Below are positions 1-9,016 of a stretch of 64,000 bases of DNA, in pieces. Each line of letters opens with the position of its first letter. Within the stretch, counting starts at the first letter, position 1. Position numbers and translations under genes: made by a program. The stretch lies in assembly GCA_905339295.1 (NCBI GenBank), contig CAJPFI010000017.1, positions 103,109 to 167,108 on the forward strand. The letters are read 5' to 3'. This DNA is from Burkholderiales bacterium. Lineage in GTDB: Bacteria > Pseudomonadota > Gammaproteobacteria > Burkholderiales > Casimicrobiaceae. The notes under the pieces were generated by a model, which was given only the letters and a program-made list of their open reading frames with translations, was not told where the DNA came from and made no database searches.

Positions 1-180
1 GAGAAGCATTTCGGCGACAAGCTCTACCGCACCGTCGTGCCGCGCAACGTGAGGCTCGCGGAGGCGCCGTCGCACGGCGTGCCGGTCCTGAAGCTCGAGG
101 CGCAGTCGAAGGGCGCGCAGGCGTACCTCGCGCTCGCCGGCGAGGTTCTGCGCAGGATGGAAGCGAGGGAGGCGGCGTGA
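1..180 (+). CDS. parA: ParA/Soj chromosome-partitioning ATPase, 3' end only
   Basis: The window opens inside this gene, in frame from base 1, and shows its last 59 codons up to a TGA at 178-180. The tail contains the conserved ParA/Soj segment RTVVPRNVRLAEAPSHG followed by a C-terminal helix. In the family this P-loop ATPase forms dynamic DNA-bound assemblies that move ParB-parS complexes; the Walker motifs lie outside the window. A complete parB follows 58 bases downstream on the same strand, the normal parAB order near a chromosome origin. The identification rests on this segment plus the context. Confidence 0.9.
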   Translation, partial: EKHFGDKLYRTVVPRNVRLAEAPSHGVPVLKLEAQSKGAQAYLALAGEVLRRMEAREAA

Positions 181-238
181 GGCCCGCCGCCGGCGCGCGA
201 CGCTGCGCGATGCGGAATTTGCACGACGAGGAGGCGGC

Positions 239-1102
239 ATGATCCGACCGAAGGGGCTGGGGCGCGGGCTCGACGCGCTGCTTGCCGGCACCGACGACGC
301 GGCGCGGTCGGCCGAGGCGCTGCAGTCGCTTCCGATCGACCGGCTGAGACCCGGACGCTACCAGCCGCGCACGAGGATGGACGAGGGTTCGCTCGCCGAG
401 CTCGCCCTCTCGATCCGCGAGCAGGGTGTGATGCAGCCGATCCTCGTGCGTCCCGTCGAGGGCGGCCGCTTCGAGATCATCGCCGGCGAGCGGCGTTGGC
501 GCGCGGCGCAGCAGGCGGGGCTGCGCGAGGTGCCGGCGCTGGTCAGGGCGGTGCCCGACCAGTCGGCGCTCGCGCTCGCGCTGATCGAGAACATCCAGCG
601 CGAAGACCTGAACCCGATCGAGGAAGCGCACGGGCTGAAAAGACTGATCGACGAGTTCGGCATCACGCACGACGCGGCGGCGAAGGCGGTCGGGCGCTCG
701 CGCAGCGCGGTGACCAACCTGCTGCGGCTCACGCAACTGCCGAAGGCGGTGCAGGACTACGTACAGGACGGCGCGATCGACATGGGCCACGCGCGCGCGC
801 TGCTCGCGCTGCCGGGCGCTCAACAGACCGCCGCCGCCGTGCGCGTCGTCAACGGCGGGCTGTCGGTGCGCGAGACCGAGCGGCTCGTCCACGGGCTCCT
901 TCACCCCGCGAAACGCGCCGCGCGCCGCCGCGCCCACGCGCGCGACGCCGACACGATCCGGCTGGAGAACGACATCGCCGAGGCGCTCGGCGCGACGGTG
1001 GCCATCGAGGCGAAGCCAGGCGGCAAGGGCCGCATCGTGATCGTCTACTCGAGCCTCGAGCAACTCGACGGGATCGTCGCGCGGCTGAAGGGCGCACCGT
1101 GA
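239..1102 (+). CDS. parB: ParB chromosome-partitioning protein
   Basis: The 287-residue product has the full chromosomal ParB layout. A short N-terminal ParA-stimulating segment (GLGRGLDALL, residues 7-16) is followed by the CTP-binding ParB/Srx domain with the GERRWR box at about 83-88, the LIENIQREDLNPIEEA segment around 115-130, a helix-turn-helix at about 142-163 for parS binding, and a C-terminal dimerisation domain. ParB binds parS, slides as a CTP-dependent clamp and is moved by ParA. The ATG is preceded by GAGGAGG. I saw no perfect parS palindrome in the window by eye. Length is normal for the family. Confidence 0.96.
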   Translation: MIRPKGLGRGLDALLAGTDDAARSAEALQSLPIDRLRPGRYQPRTRMDEGSLAELALSIREQGVMQPILVRPVEGGRFEIIAGERRWRAAQQAGLREVPALVRAVPDQSALALALIENIQREDLNPIEEAHGLKRLIDEFGITHDAAAKAVGRSRSAVTNLLRLTQLPKAVQDYVQDGAIDMGHARALLALPGAQQTAAAVRVVNGGLSVRETERLVHGLLHPAKRAARRRAHARDADTIRLENDIAEALGATVAIEAKPGGKGRIVIVYSSLEQLDGIVARLKGAP

Positions 1103-1184
1103 TCCCCGCCGCCTGGCGAAACTTTCGGGGGCGCCGCGGGTCGACTGCACAGGGCCGCGCGCGAAGCGCCCTGGCTTGCCGTGC

Positions 1185-1190
1185 TAGGAT
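1185..1190 (+). promoter_or_regulatory. Extended -10 element, possible leaderless start of the copper island
   Basis: TAGGAT is preceded by TGC at 1182-1184, giving an extended -10. The ATG at 1197 starts seven bases after the hexamer, where the transcription start would be expected. There is no Shine-Dalgarno and no convincing -35. This is inference from spacing alone. Confidence 0.4.
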
Positions 1191-1196
1191 TTTCTC

Positions 1197-1607
1197 ATGA
1201 CCCTGTTTCGCCGCCTCCTGATTGCTCTCCTCGTTTTCGCGCTGCCTTGGCAGGGCGCGATGGCGTCGTCGCGCTGGCTGTGCGTCGCGATGTCGGACGC
1301 GCCGTCAGGCGTGGTCGCGCCCCACGCTTCGCAAGGGGCGCAGGGGGGGCACGCAACCGCGATGCACGCCGCGCACGACGCCCACGCTTCGCCCACGGCC
1401 CACCCGGCGGCGCATCACGGCCCCTCGGACGGCGCACACGACGGCGGCTGCAACCTGTGCGCCGCATGCTCGGTCACCGCGGCCGCCCCGCCCGCGCCCG
1501 TCGTTGTCGGCGCGATCGATGTTGCCGGCGCGTACTTCCCCGCGCTTCTCGTGCCTGTTCCGCGCGTCGTCGCGGACGGCCTCGAGCGTCCGCCCCGAAC
1601 CGCTTGA
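1197..1607 (+). CDS. Small secreted His/Cys-containing protein, DUF2946-like
   Basis: The 136-residue product starts with a clear signal peptide (RRLLIALLVFALPWQGAMA), so it should be exported. The middle is a His/Ala-rich stretch of about 45 residues containing many HAA, HDAH and AHH groups, followed by a C-N-L-C-A-A-C cluster. Both could bind soft metals. It resembles the small DUF2946-type proteins that often stand at the head of copper-resistance clusters, and it is the first gene of the copper island here. A -10-like hexamer lies seven bases before the ATG, suggesting that the island's plus-strand transcript begins here. The family assignment is tentative; a metal-related periplasmic role is inferred from composition and context. 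Confidence 0.6.
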   Translation: MTLFRRLLIALLVFALPWQGAMASSRWLCVAMSDAPSGVVAPHASQGAQGGHATAMHAAHDAHASPTAHPAAHHGPSDGAHDGGCNLCAACSVTAAAPPAPVVVGAIDVAGAYFPALLVPVPRVVADGLERPPRTA

Positions 1608-1721
1608 TCCCGGCATCGCCGGTCGCCTGACCGGCTGATCGGACGCGCTCGCCGCCCACGCGGCAGGCGCGTCGCATGCGACGTCGCCACTGTGGCGTCG
1701 CCGTTCGCGGGAGTCGAGGTC

Positions 1722-2009
1722 ATGGTTCGAATCGTTGTCTGTGTGCTTGCCGGCGCCACGCTCGTGCCGCCGGCCCTGGCGGCCGACGCCACCGCTGCGC
1801 CGGAGGCCGTCCCTGCCCCGCGTACGCCGCCGGCGTATGTGTCCGCGTTCACCGACTACCGCGCGTGGCGCGAGCCGGCACTCGTCCCCTGGAGGCGCGC
1901 CAACGAAGAGGTCGGTCGGCTGGGCGGCCATGCGGGCCACCTGCGCGGCGATGCGGCGCCCACGGCGAAGGACGAGGCGCGCAGCGATCGTCCTGCGGAG
2001 AAGCGATGA
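1722..2009 (+). CDS. Small exported protein of unknown function in copper island
   Basis: This encodes 95 residues from the ATG at 1722, which is preceded by a GGAG about ten bases upstream. A GTG at 1692 in the same frame would add ten residues and lacks a good ribosome site. The N-terminus is a signal peptide ending near VPPALA. The mature part holds a conserved-looking segment, SAFTDYRAWREPALVPWRRANEEVG, with FTDYR...EP.. .WR.AN; similar short proteins occur next to TolC-type genes in metal-efflux clusters. Its stop overlaps the next start (ATGATGA at 2006-2012), so translation is probably coupled to the efflux lipoprotein. No function is known to me. Confidence 0.6.
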   Translation: MVRIVVCVLAGATLVPPALAADATAAPEAVPAPRTPPAYVSAFTDYRAWREPALVPWRRANEEVGRLGGHAGHLRGDAAPTAKDEARSDRPAEKR

Positions 2010-3412
2010 TGCTCGCCCGACGAATCCTGGTGACGATGGGGGTCGCGGCGCTCGCCGGCTGCACGACGTTCTCGCCCGATGGTGGGCGCGGCGACGTCGA
2101 ACGACTGGTGGCCGATCGCATCGGAACCCCTGCGCGCGTCCTCACGCAGGCCGGCGATGCGAGCGCGCAACGCACGGCAGTGGAGATGCGGCTTGCCGAG
2201 GTGCTGACGGCGGAAAGCGCGGTCGAGATCGCGCTCCTCTACCAGCCCGCGCTGCAGGTCCGGCTCGCCGAGCTGGGGCTCGCCGAAGCGGACCTCGTCC
2301 AGGCCGGCCGCCTGCGCAACCCGGTGTTCGCCTATTCCAACAAGCGGCACGCAGACGTCGTCGAGATCGAGCGCGCGGTACTGGTCAACGTCGCTGCGCT
2401 GGTGATGAGGCCGCTCGCCCTCGACATCGGTGAGCGGCGCTTCGCGCAAGCGAAGCTCGTCGCCGCGGCGGACATCGTTCAGGCCGCCGGCGCCGTGCGC
2501 CAGGCGTGGATCCGAGCGGTCGCCGCGCAGGAACGCCTCGTCTACGACGAGCAGGTAATGGGTGCGGCTGAAGCAGCGAGCGAGCTCTCACGCCGCATGG
2601 CCGAGGTCGGCAATTTCAGCAAGCTCGCGCAGCTGCGCGAGCACGCGTTCTATGCGGATGCGGCGGCGGCGCTCGCGCGATCGCGCCACCTCGCGCTCAC
2701 CGAGCGCGAGCGGCTCGCGCGCCTGCTCGGGCTCCCCGATGGCGGGGCGGCGTTGCGCCTGCCGCCGCGCTTGCCGGACCTGCCGGCGACTGCCCTCGAA
2801 GGCGGAACGAGCGAACAGGTGGCGATGGACCGGCGCCTCGACGTGCGAATTGCAAGCGCTGAGGCCGAGAGCCTCGCGCGCGCGCTCGGGCTCACGCGCG
2901 CGACGCGTTTCGTCAACGTGCTCGAGGTCGGCTATGCGAACACGTCGGCAACCGGCGAGCCGCGCGCCGACGGCTACGAGATCGAGCTCGAGCTGCCGCT
3001 GTTCGATTTCGGCGACGCGAAGGTGGCCCGCGCGGAGATTCGCTACCGCCAGGCGCTGGCCGGCGCTGCCGACGTGGCGGTCAACGCCCGCTCCGAGGTC
3101 CGCGAGGCGTACTCGGCGTATCGCACCGCGCTCGACCTCGCGAAGCACTACCGGGACGAGATCGTGCCGCTGCGCCGGCGCATCGCCGACGAGATGCTGC
3201 TCCGCTACAACGGCATGCTCACCGGCGTGTTCGAGCTTCTCGCCGACGCACGCGTCCAGTCGGCGACGGTCGCGGCGTCGATCGACGCGACGCGCGACTT
3301 CTGGCTCGCCGAGTCCGCGCTCCAGCTCGCCCTCGCGGGCCGCTCGTCCGGCGCCATGCCCACGCTGGGCCGCTCCTCCCCTCCTGCCGCCGAACCGGCG
3401 GGCGGCCACTGA
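2006..3412 (+). CDS. TolC-family outer-membrane efflux lipoprotein
   Basis: The 468-residue product has a lipoprotein signal with lipobox LAGC (ATG at 2006; a second in-frame ATG at 2009). Two long, roughly repeated alpha-helical halves follow, rich in Ala/Arg/Glu, with the typical OEP phrases LLYQPALQVRLAELGLAEAD and YRTALDLAKHYRDEIVPLRR (shortened here). TolC-family proteins form trimeric outer-membrane channels for RND or ABC pumps. No RND pump or adaptor is encoded nearby, so the channel either works with a distant CusAB-like pump or serves periplasmic copper export in another way. It overlaps the preceding small gene and precedes the multicopper oxidase by 14 bases. Confidence 0.85.
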   Translation: MMLARRILVTMGVAALAGCTTFSPDGGRGDVERLVADRIGTPARVLTQAGDASAQRTAVEMRLAEVLTAESAVEIALLYQPALQVRLAELGLAEADLVQAGRLRNPVFAYSNKRHADVVEIERAVLVNVAALVMRPLALDIGERRFAQAKLVAAADIVQAAGAVRQAWIRAVAAQERLVYDEQVMGAAEAASELSRRMAEVGNFSKLAQLREHAFYADAAAALARSRHLALTERERLARLLGLPDGGAALRLPPRLPDLPATALEGGTSEQVAMDRRLDVRIASAEAESLARALGLTRATRFVNVLEVGYANTSATGEPRADGYEIELELPLFDFGDAKVARAEIRYRQALAGAADVAVNARSEVREAYSAYRTALDLAKHYRDEIVPLRRRIADEMLLRYNGMLTGVFELLADARVQSATVAASIDATRDFWLAESALQLALAGRSSGAMPTLGRSSPPAAEPAGGH

Positions 3413-3426
3413 CCGGACGCGCCGAG

Positions 3427-4815
3427 ATGAATCCTCGACGCAGGCAGTTCCTCTCGACCGCAGGTGCCGCCGCGCTCGGCGCCGCCACTGTCAATCGCGC
3501 CGCGATGGCCGCGCTCCCCGACGCGCCGACGCAGGCGTCGCCGCGCATGCAACCGCCTCTCGCCCCGCCGAACGGCCGGCCGTACAACCCGGTCGTGACG
3601 CTCAACGGGTGGACACTGCCCTGGCGCATGCGCGATGGCTGGAAGGAATTCCACCTGGTCGCCGAGCCGGTCGTGCGCGAGATCGCGCCAGGCATGAAGG
3701 CGAACCTGTGGGGCTACAACGGCCAGAGCCCGGGCCCCACGATCGAGGCGGTCGAAGGCGACCGCGTGCGGCTCTGCGTGACCAACCGGCTGCCCGAGCA
3801 CACGACGATCCACTGGCACGGAATGATCCTGCCCTCCGGCATGGACGGCGTCGGCGGCCTCACGCAACCGCAGATCGGCGTGGGGAAGACCTTCGTTTAC
3901 GAGTTCCTGCTGACCAAGTCGGGCACCTTCATGTACCACCCGCACGCCGACGAGATGACGCAGATGGCGATGGGGATGATGGGGATGTTCATCGTCCATC
4001 CGAAGGACCCGCGGCGCTACCGCGTCGACCGCGACTTCTGCTTCCTGATCAATGCCTACGACATCGACCCGGGCAGCTACACGCCGCGCGTGAATACGAT
4101 GCTCGACTTCAACCTGTGGACCTGGAACAGCCGCGCGTTCCCGGGCATCGATCACCTGCCGTGCCGCCTCGGCGACCGCGTGCGCATCCGCTTCGGCAAC
4201 CTGACGATGACGAGCCACCCGATCCACATGCACGGCTATGACTTCGAGGTGACCTGCACCGATGGCGGCTGGGTGCCCAAGGCGGCGCGCTGGCCGGAGG
4301 TCACGATCGACGTCGGCGTCGGGCAGATGCGTGCTTTCGAGTTCGACGCGGTCCATCCGGGCGACTGGGCATTCCACTGCCACAAGTCGCACCACACGAT
4401 GAATGCGATGGGGCACGACGTGCCGACGATGATCGGCGTCGACCACCGCGACGTGGTGCGCCGGATCCAGAACCTGATTCCCGACTACATGGTGATGGGA
4501 GAACGCGGAATGGCGGACATGGGAGAGATGGAGATGGCGCTGCCCGACAACACGCTGCCGATGATGACCGGGCAGGGACCGTTCGGCCCGCTCGAGATGG
4601 GGGGCATGTTCACCGTGGTCAAGGTGCGCGCCGACCAGAAGCCCGGTGACTACGGCGATCCGGGTTGGTACCGGCACCCGGCGGGGACGCAAGCCTACGA
4701 GTGGACCGGCGCGCTCGCCGAGGCAGCGCGGGCGAAGCCGGCGGAATCGTCATCGGTCGCGGGAGAGGCCGTGCCGCTGACGGTCCGAAAGGGAGGCACG
4801 CATCATGGGCACTGA
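3427..4815 (+). CDS. Tat-exported multicopper oxidase (copper oxidase)
   Basis: The 462-residue product begins with a twin-arginine signal (RRRQFLS, residues 4-10), so it is exported folded. All four copper-ligand motifs are present: HWHG at 129-132, HPH at 171-173, HPIHMHG at 264-270, and HCHKSHHTMNAM at 317-328 with the type 1 ligands Cys318, His323 and Met328. The family oxidises Cu(I) or other substrates while reducing oxygen to water. The C-terminal third is rich in Met (MGERGMADMGEMEM), as in copper-tolerance oxidases such as CopA/CueO types. It lies between an efflux lipoprotein and a cupredoxin and overlaps the latter by 11 bases, indicating a copper-tolerance operon. Confidence 0.93.
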   Translation: MNPRRRQFLSTAGAAALGAATVNRAAMAALPDAPTQASPRMQPPLAPPNGRPYNPVVTLNGWTLPWRMRDGWKEFHLVAEPVVREIAPGMKANLWGYNGQSPGPTIEAVEGDRVRLCVTNRLPEHTTIHWHGMILPSGMDGVGGLTQPQIGVGKTFVYEFLLTKSGTFMYHPHADEMTQMAMGMMGMFIVHPKDPRRYRVDRDFCFLINAYDIDPGSYTPRVNTMLDFNLWTWNSRAFPGIDHLPCRLGDRVRIRFGNLTMTSHPIHMHGYDFEVTCTDGGWVPKAARWPEVTIDVGVGQMRAFEFDAVHPGDWAFHCHKSHHTMNAMGHDVPTMIGVDHRDVVRRIQNLIPDYMVMGERGMADMGEMEMALPDNTLPMMTGQGPFGPLEMGGMFTVVKVRADQKPGDYGDPGWYRHPAGTQAYEWTGALAEAARAKPAESSSVAGEAVPLTVRKGGTHHGH

Positions 4816-5299
4816 TCTCCGCCTGGTCCTGCTCGGGCTGGCGGCCGTGGTGCCGGACGGTCCCGCGCTTGCCCATGGTGAGGCCCACGCCGCGTCGCCG
4901 AAGCGCGCGAGCGCCGCACCCGGGCAGACCCGGTTCGGCATCGCGGGCGATCCGGCGAGGGCAACTCGCACGGTGGTGGTCGAGATGTCCGACCAGATGC
5001 GCTTTTCACCCGAGGCGCTGGTCGTCAAGCGCAATGAAACGGTGCGATTCGTCGTTCGCAACCGGGGTTCCGTCATGCACGAGATGGCGATCGGAACGCC
5101 GGAGGAGCTCGCCGAGCACGCCGCATTGATGAAGCGTTTCCCGGACATGGAGCACGACGCGCCGCACATGGCGCACGTGAAGCCCGGCGCGTCCGGCGAG
5201 ATCGTCTGGAATTTCAACCGCGCCGGCACGTTCGAGTTCGCGTGCCTGGCCCTCGGGCATTTCGAGGCCGGCATGATCGGGCGCGCCGTCGTACGCTAG
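4805..5299 (+). CDS. Cupredoxin (plastocyanin-like blue copper protein)
   Basis: This 164-residue protein has an N-terminal export signal (LGLAAVVPDGPALAHG) and a single cupredoxin fold. Type 1 copper ligands can be read directly: His92 in VMHEM, then Cys147, His152 and Met157 in FACLALGHFEAGM. The segment between the first His and the Cys contains further Met and His (FPDMEHDAPHMAH). Such proteins carry copper or electrons in the periplasm and are frequently coupled to a multicopper oxidase. The gene overlaps the oxidase by 11 bases and is followed 11 bases later by the DUF411 gene. Electron or copper transfer to the oxidase is inferred from context. Confidence 0.88.
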   Translation: MGTDLRLVLLGLAAVVPDGPALAHGEAHAASPKRASAAPGQTRFGIAGDPARATRTVVVEMSDQMRFSPEALVVKRNETVRFVVRNRGSVMHEMAIGTPEELAEHAALMKRFPDMEHDAPHMAHVKPGASGEIVWNFNRAGTFEFACLALGHFEAGMIGRAVVR

Positions 5300-5310
5300 A
5301 GGAGACCGCG

Positions 5311-5781
5311 ATGGATCGAAGGACAATGTTGAGAATTGCCGCGATAGGCGCCGCGTCCGTGGCGTTGCCCGCACGCGCCGCCGCGTTGCCGGCGGTCCGG
5401 GTGTTCAAGTCCCCGACCTGCGGCTGCTGCACGGGCTGGGTCGCGCACTTGCGCGAGCAGGGGTTCACAGTGGCCGTCGAGGACGTCGGCAACGCCGCCG
5501 CCCGCGCGCGGCTCGGCATCAGCGAGAAGCTCGGCTCCTGCCACACGGCCGAGGTGGCTGGCTATGCGATAGAGGGCCACGTTCCCGCGGCGGACGTCAA
5601 GCGGCTGCTCGCCTCGCGCCCGCGCGCCCGCGGTCTGGCCGTGCCGGGCATGCCGATCGGATCGCCCGGCATGGAGTCCGGCGGCCGCCGCGACGCCTAC
5701 GAAGTCCTGTTGGTGCGAATCGACGGATCGACGTCCGTCTTTGCCTCGTATCCCGCCGCGACCGCGCGCAAATCGACCTGA
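5311..5781 (+). CDS. DUF411 periplasmic protein with CGCC motif
   Basis: The 156-residue product starts at the ATG at 5311, preceded by AGAGGAG; longer in-frame starts lack a ribosome site. A Tat-like or Sec signal (MDRRTMLRIAAIGAASVALP) is followed by a DUF411 domain beginning VRVFKSPTCGCCTGW, with Cys37, Cys39 and Cys40, and further on SCHTAEVAGYAIEGHVP. DUF411 has a thioredoxin-like fold and is found in many copper and silver clusters as a presumed metal-binding protein. Position between the cupredoxin and the CusF-like gene fits a periplasmic copper chaperone or scavenger. The exact activity is unknown. Confidence 0.88.
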   Translation: MDRRTMLRIAAIGAASVALPARAAALPAVRVFKSPTCGCCTGWVAHLREQGFTVAVEDVGNAAARARLGISEKLGSCHTAEVAGYAIEGHVPAADVKRLLASRPRARGLAVPGMPIGSPGMESGGRRDAYEVLLVRIDGSTSVFASYPAATARKST

Positions 5782-5796
5782 CACGGAGACCAGACG

Positions 5797-6141
5797 ATGA
5801 GAGCCACGATGACCCTCCTGCTGGCAGCGACCGTTGCATCGTCGCCGGCGTTCTCGCAGGGCTCGAGCGAGCACCAGTCGCACCACGCGGCCGGTAACCC
5901 GACGACGACGTCCGCCGCCGCGATGAGTGACGGTGAGGTGCGCAAGGTCGACAAGGAGCAGCGCAAGATCACGCTCAAGCACGGCCCGATAGCGAACCTC
6001 GACATGCCACCGATGACGATGGTGTTCCGTGCCGCCGACCCGGCGATGGTCGAGCGCGTCAAGGCGGGCGACAAGGTCCGCTTCTCGGCGGAAAAGGTCG
6101 GCGGGGAGTACACGGTCACGCGCATCGAGCCGTCGAAATGA
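5797..6141 (+). CDS. CusF-like periplasmic copper-binding protein
   Basis: This 114-residue exported protein (signal ending near SSPAFSQG) carries a CusF_Ec domain with GEVRKVDKEQRKITLKHGP and LDMPPMTMVF. E. coli CusF binds Cu(I)/Ag(I) through one His, two Met and a Trp that makes a cation-pi contact. Here the His (KHGP) and both Met (MTM) are kept, while the Trp position is Met (LDM), giving an all-thioether/imidazole site. The gene ends the plus-strand copper operon, only 21 bases from the convergent stop of the P-type ATPase. It probably passes copper to an efflux system. Confidence 0.88.
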   Translation: MRATMTLLLAATVASSPAFSQGSSEHQSHHAAGNPTTTSAAAMSDGEVRKVDKEQRKITLKHGPIANLDMPPMTMVFRAADPAMVERVKAGDKVRFSAEKVGGEYTVTRIEPSK

Positions 6142-6162
6142 CCGACGGCGGCGCGCACGATC

Positions 6163-8472
6163 TCATAGCTTGACGCGATTCAGGCGCAATGCGTTCGTCA
6201 CCACCGACACCGAGCTGAGCGCCATGGCGGCGCCGGCGATGATCGGCGACAGCAGCAGGCCGAACGCAGGGTAGAGCACGCCCGCGGCGATCGGAATGCC
6301 GAGCGCGTTGTAGCCGAAGGCGAAGACGAGGTTCTGCCGGATGTTGCGCATCGTGGCGCGCGACAGCACGGCGGCGCGCGCAATGCCCCGGAGGTCTCCT
6401 TTCACGAGCGTCACTCCCGCGCTTTCCATGGCCACGTCGGTGCCGGTGCCCATCGCGATGCCGACGTCGGCCTGCGCCAGCGCCGGCGCGTCGTTGATGC
6501 CGTCGCCCGCCATGGCGACCTTGCGGCCTTGGGCCTGGAGTCGCTTGACGTGGCCCGCCTTGTCGGCGGGCAGGACTTCGGCGAACACCTCGTCGATGCC
6601 CAGTTGGCGGGCCACGGCGTCCGCGGTGCTGCGTGAATCGCCGGTGAGCATCGCGACGCGCACGCCGGTGTGCTTCAGGGCCGCAATGGCCGGCGGCGTG
6701 CCTTCCTTGATCGGATCGGCCACCGCGGCCATTCCGGCCGCCTTGCCATCGATCGAGAAGAACACCACCGTCTTGGCGTCCGAACGCCAGGCTTCGGCGC
6801 GGCCTTCCCAACGCCGGACGTCGACATCCCGCTGGGCAAGAAAGCCGCGCGCACCGACGAGCACGCGCTTGCCGTCGACGTCGGCGGATACGCCGAGCCC
6901 ATTGACCGCCTCGAATGACGAGACCGCTCTCGGGGTCAGACCCCGCGCTTTGGCGCCCTCCACGATCGCCAGCCCTATCGGATGCTCGGAGAGCTGCTCC
7001 ACCCCTGCCACCACCGCGAGCGCCTCGTCTTCGGAAACGCCCTCCGCGACGAAGTCGGTCAGCGCCGGGCGTCCCAAAGTCAGGGTGCCGGTCTTGTCCA
7101 CGACGACGACGTCGACGTCACGCATCCGCTCGATGGCTTCGGCGTTTCGAAACAGGATGCCGGAGCGCGCGCCCTGTCCCATGGCCACCGTCATCGAGAT
7201 GGGCGTGGCGAGGCCGACGGCGCAGGGGCACGCGATGATCAGTACCGCAATGGCGTTCAGGAGCGCGTAAGCGAGCTTCGGCTCAGGACCGAGGAACCAC
7301 CATGCCACCGCCGTGGCGAGCGCGATGGCGACCACGATCTGGACGAAGTAGGCCGCGATGATGTCCGCGAGCCGCTGGATGGGCGCCCGCGTGCGTTGCG
7401 CTTCGCCCACCATGTGAACGATTCGCGCCAGCAGCGTGTCCGCGCCTACGCGCTCGGCCCGGATGACCAGCGAGCCGTTGCCGTTCACGGTCGCGCCGGT
7501 GACCTTGCTGCCCGGGTCCTTGGCCACCGGAACGGGCTCGCCGGTGATCATGGACTCGTCCACGCGACTCGCGCCCTCGAGGACCGAGCCGTCCACGGGC
7601 ACCTTCTCGCCCGGCTTCACCCGCAGCCGATCGCCGACGACCACGCTTTCGAGCGGCACCTGCTCCTCGATCCCGTCGTCGCGCAAGCGCCAGGCGAGGT
7701 TGGGCGCGAGCTTCAGCAACTGTTGTATCGCCTGGCTGGTCTGGCCCATCGCGCGAAGCTGCAGCACGTCGCCCAGGATCACCAGCGTCACGATCACCGC
7801 TGCCGCCTCGAAATAGGTCCCGACCGCACCGTCGTGCTCACGAAAGTCCGGCGGAAACAGGTCGGGCAGGAACACGGCGGCGAGGCTGAACACGTAGGCC
7901 AGCGACACGCCGAGCCCGATCAGCGTGTACATGTTCAGCGCGCGATGCGCGAGGGAGAACCAGAACTTGCGAAGGATCGGCCATCCGACCCACAGCACGA
8001 CCGGAGTGCCGAGCACCAACTCGATCCATCCGCGCGGCCGCGGCTGGAGGCCGAACGGGTCATGGATGCCGACCATCGGCGACATCGCGAGGACGACGAG
8101 TGGGATCGACAACGCGATGCCGATCCACAGCCGGCGCGTGAGATCGCGCAACTCCGAGTCGTCCGCTTCCGCCGAACCGGCGACCGGAACAAGCGCCATG
8201 CCGCATTTGGGGCAGCTGCCGGGTTGCGGACTCCGAACTTCCGGATGCATCGGGCACGTGTATTCGGCGGCGGGGGGCGCAACCGGGGACATCGGTATCA
8301 GCGTCATGCCGCACTTCGGACAACTGCCCGGCGCGTCCCGCACGATCTCCGGGTGCATCGGGCAGGTGTAGCGTCTGCCGGCGGGACCCGGCGGCGTCGC
8401 CGCAGCGGCCGGGCCCGTGTGCCGGTGTTCGTGAGCGTGCCTTTCCTGCGAACGGTTCGCGTCTGTCTTCAT
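6163..8472 (-). CDS. copA: Copper-translocating P1B-type ATPase with two N-terminal HMBD modules
   Basis: The 769-residue protein starts at the ATG at 8472, with AAGGGA just upstream and the previous gene's TGA overlapping (ATGA). It has a His-rich N-terminus and then two heavy-metal-binding modules of the form YTCPMHPE...SCPKCGM (about residues 35-60 and 71-96) instead of the usual MxCxxC domains. The E1-E2 core follows: eight predicted membrane helices, the TGEP loop, the CPC metal-binding helix, DKTGT phosphorylation site, SEHP nucleotide-binding motif and GDGINDAP hinge. This is the P1B-1 Cu(I)/Ag(I) exporter type, moving metal from cytosol to periplasm. It is the last gene of the minus-strand operon. 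Confidence 0.95.
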   Translation of the reverse strand: MKTDANRSQERHAHEHRHTGPAAAATPPGPAGRRYTCPMHPEIVRDAPGSCPKCGMTLIPMSPVAPPAAEYTCPMHPEVRSPQPGSCPKCGMALVPVAGSAEADDSELRDLTRRLWIGIALSIPLVVLAMSPMVGIHDPFGLQPRPRGWIELVLGTPVVLWVGWPILRKFWFSLAHRALNMYTLIGLGVSLAYVFSLAAVFLPDLFPPDFREHDGAVGTYFEAAAVIVTLVILGDVLQLRAMGQTSQAIQQLLKLAPNLAWRLRDDGIEEQVPLESVVVGDRLRVKPGEKVPVDGSVLEGASRVDESMITGEPVPVAKDPGSKVTGATVNGNGSLVIRAERVGADTLLARIVHMVGEAQRTRAPIQRLADIIAAYFVQIVVAIALATAVAWWFLGPEPKLAYALLNAIAVLIIACPCAVGLATPISMTVAMGQGARSGILFRNAEAIERMRDVDVVVVDKTGTLTLGRPALTDFVAEGVSEDEALAVVAGVEQLSEHPIGLAIVEGAKARGLTPRAVSSFEAVNGLGVSADVDGKRVLVGARGFLAQRDVDVRRWEGRAEAWRSDAKTVVFFSIDGKAAGMAAVADPIKEGTPPAIAALKHTGVRVAMLTGDSRSTADAVARQLGIDEVFAEVLPADKAGHVKRLQAQGRKVAMAGDGINDAPALAQADVGIAMGTGTDVAMESAGVTLVKGDLRGIARAAVLSRATMRNIRQNLVFAFGYNALGIPIAAGVLYPAFGLLLSPIIAGAAMALSSVSVVTNALRLNRVKL
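6932..6944. repeat. 13-bp palindromic repeat GGGGTCAGACCCC inside the ATPase gene
   Basis: The palindrome GGGGTCAGACCCC sits in the nucleotide-binding region of the P-type ATPase, where it reads as Gly-Leu-Thr-Pro. The same 13-mer is the core of the terminator-like repeat at 54461-54503. Two distant copies of a palindromic 13-mer suggest a dispersed repeat family in this genome. A genome-wide count would be needed to confirm that. Confidence 0.5.
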
Positions 8473-8999
8473 GTCGGTCCCTTCGTGCGCCCGTGCGGGG
8501 GCAGGAGTTGCCGTGACGTCCGCGTGCCGAACAGCACCGGGCTCAGCGCGCGAAGGGCGCCGACCATCGCCGCCGGCAGGATGATCCACTGCAGCAGCGG
8601 GGATAGGCCGATACCGAAGACCAGGGGCATGCCCGCCGCGTAGCCCCAGTTGCCGGCACGGTAGACGTTGTACCACTCGCTCCACGCGGTGAATGCCGTT
8701 GCGCCGATGACGACGATGGCGCCGCCAGTCCACGGACGCGATGTCGGCCAGTCGGCGCTCCGCAACGCAATCCCGGCCACGGCGTACATCGCACCCGCAA
8801 TCATGACGTCACCGACCGAGCAATGGAGCAGCGCCCATGCGATCGTCGGACCCTCTTCAACAGCCCAGAGGGTGTAGAGCCGGACCTGCGCGATTTCCCA
8901 CACCAGGTTCGAACCGAAGATTAGCAGCGACCAGAGGCCGGCGCGCATCAGGACCGGGCGCAATTCTTCGCCGCGTGACGTGCCGAAGGGCAAGGCCAT
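8469..8999 (-). CDS. Polytopic membrane protein of unknown function in copper operon
   Basis: From the ATG at 8999 this encodes 176 residues with about five hydrophobic segments, among them [37 protein letters not shown] and [19 protein letters not shown]. Conserved-looking polar residues lie within or beside membrane segments ([26 protein letters not shown]). I do not recognise a named family. The stop overlaps the ATG of the copper ATPase (ATGA), so the two are probably translated together. It follows the methyltransferase-like gene by 17 bases. A role in membrane copper handling is only contextual. The same frame stays open upstream to 9803, but that part overlaps the next gene and is not credible coding. 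Confidence 0.7.
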   Translation of the reverse strand: MALPFGTSRGEELRPVLMRAGLWSLLIFGSNLVWEIAQVRLYTLWAVEEGPTIAWALLHCSVGDVMIAGAMYAVAGIALRSADWPTSRPWTGGAIVVIGATAFTAWSEWYNVYRAGNWGYAAGMPLVFGIGLSPLLQWIILPAAMVGALRALSPVLFGTRTSRQLLPPHGRTKGPT

Positions 9000-9016
9000 C
9001 GGTCGGTTCGATTCGG

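Noticed and set aside
1..1200. parS site near parAB
   Set aside because: No sequence close to the 16-bp parS palindrome was seen by eye here or elsewhere in the window; a computed search would be needed to exclude diverged sites.
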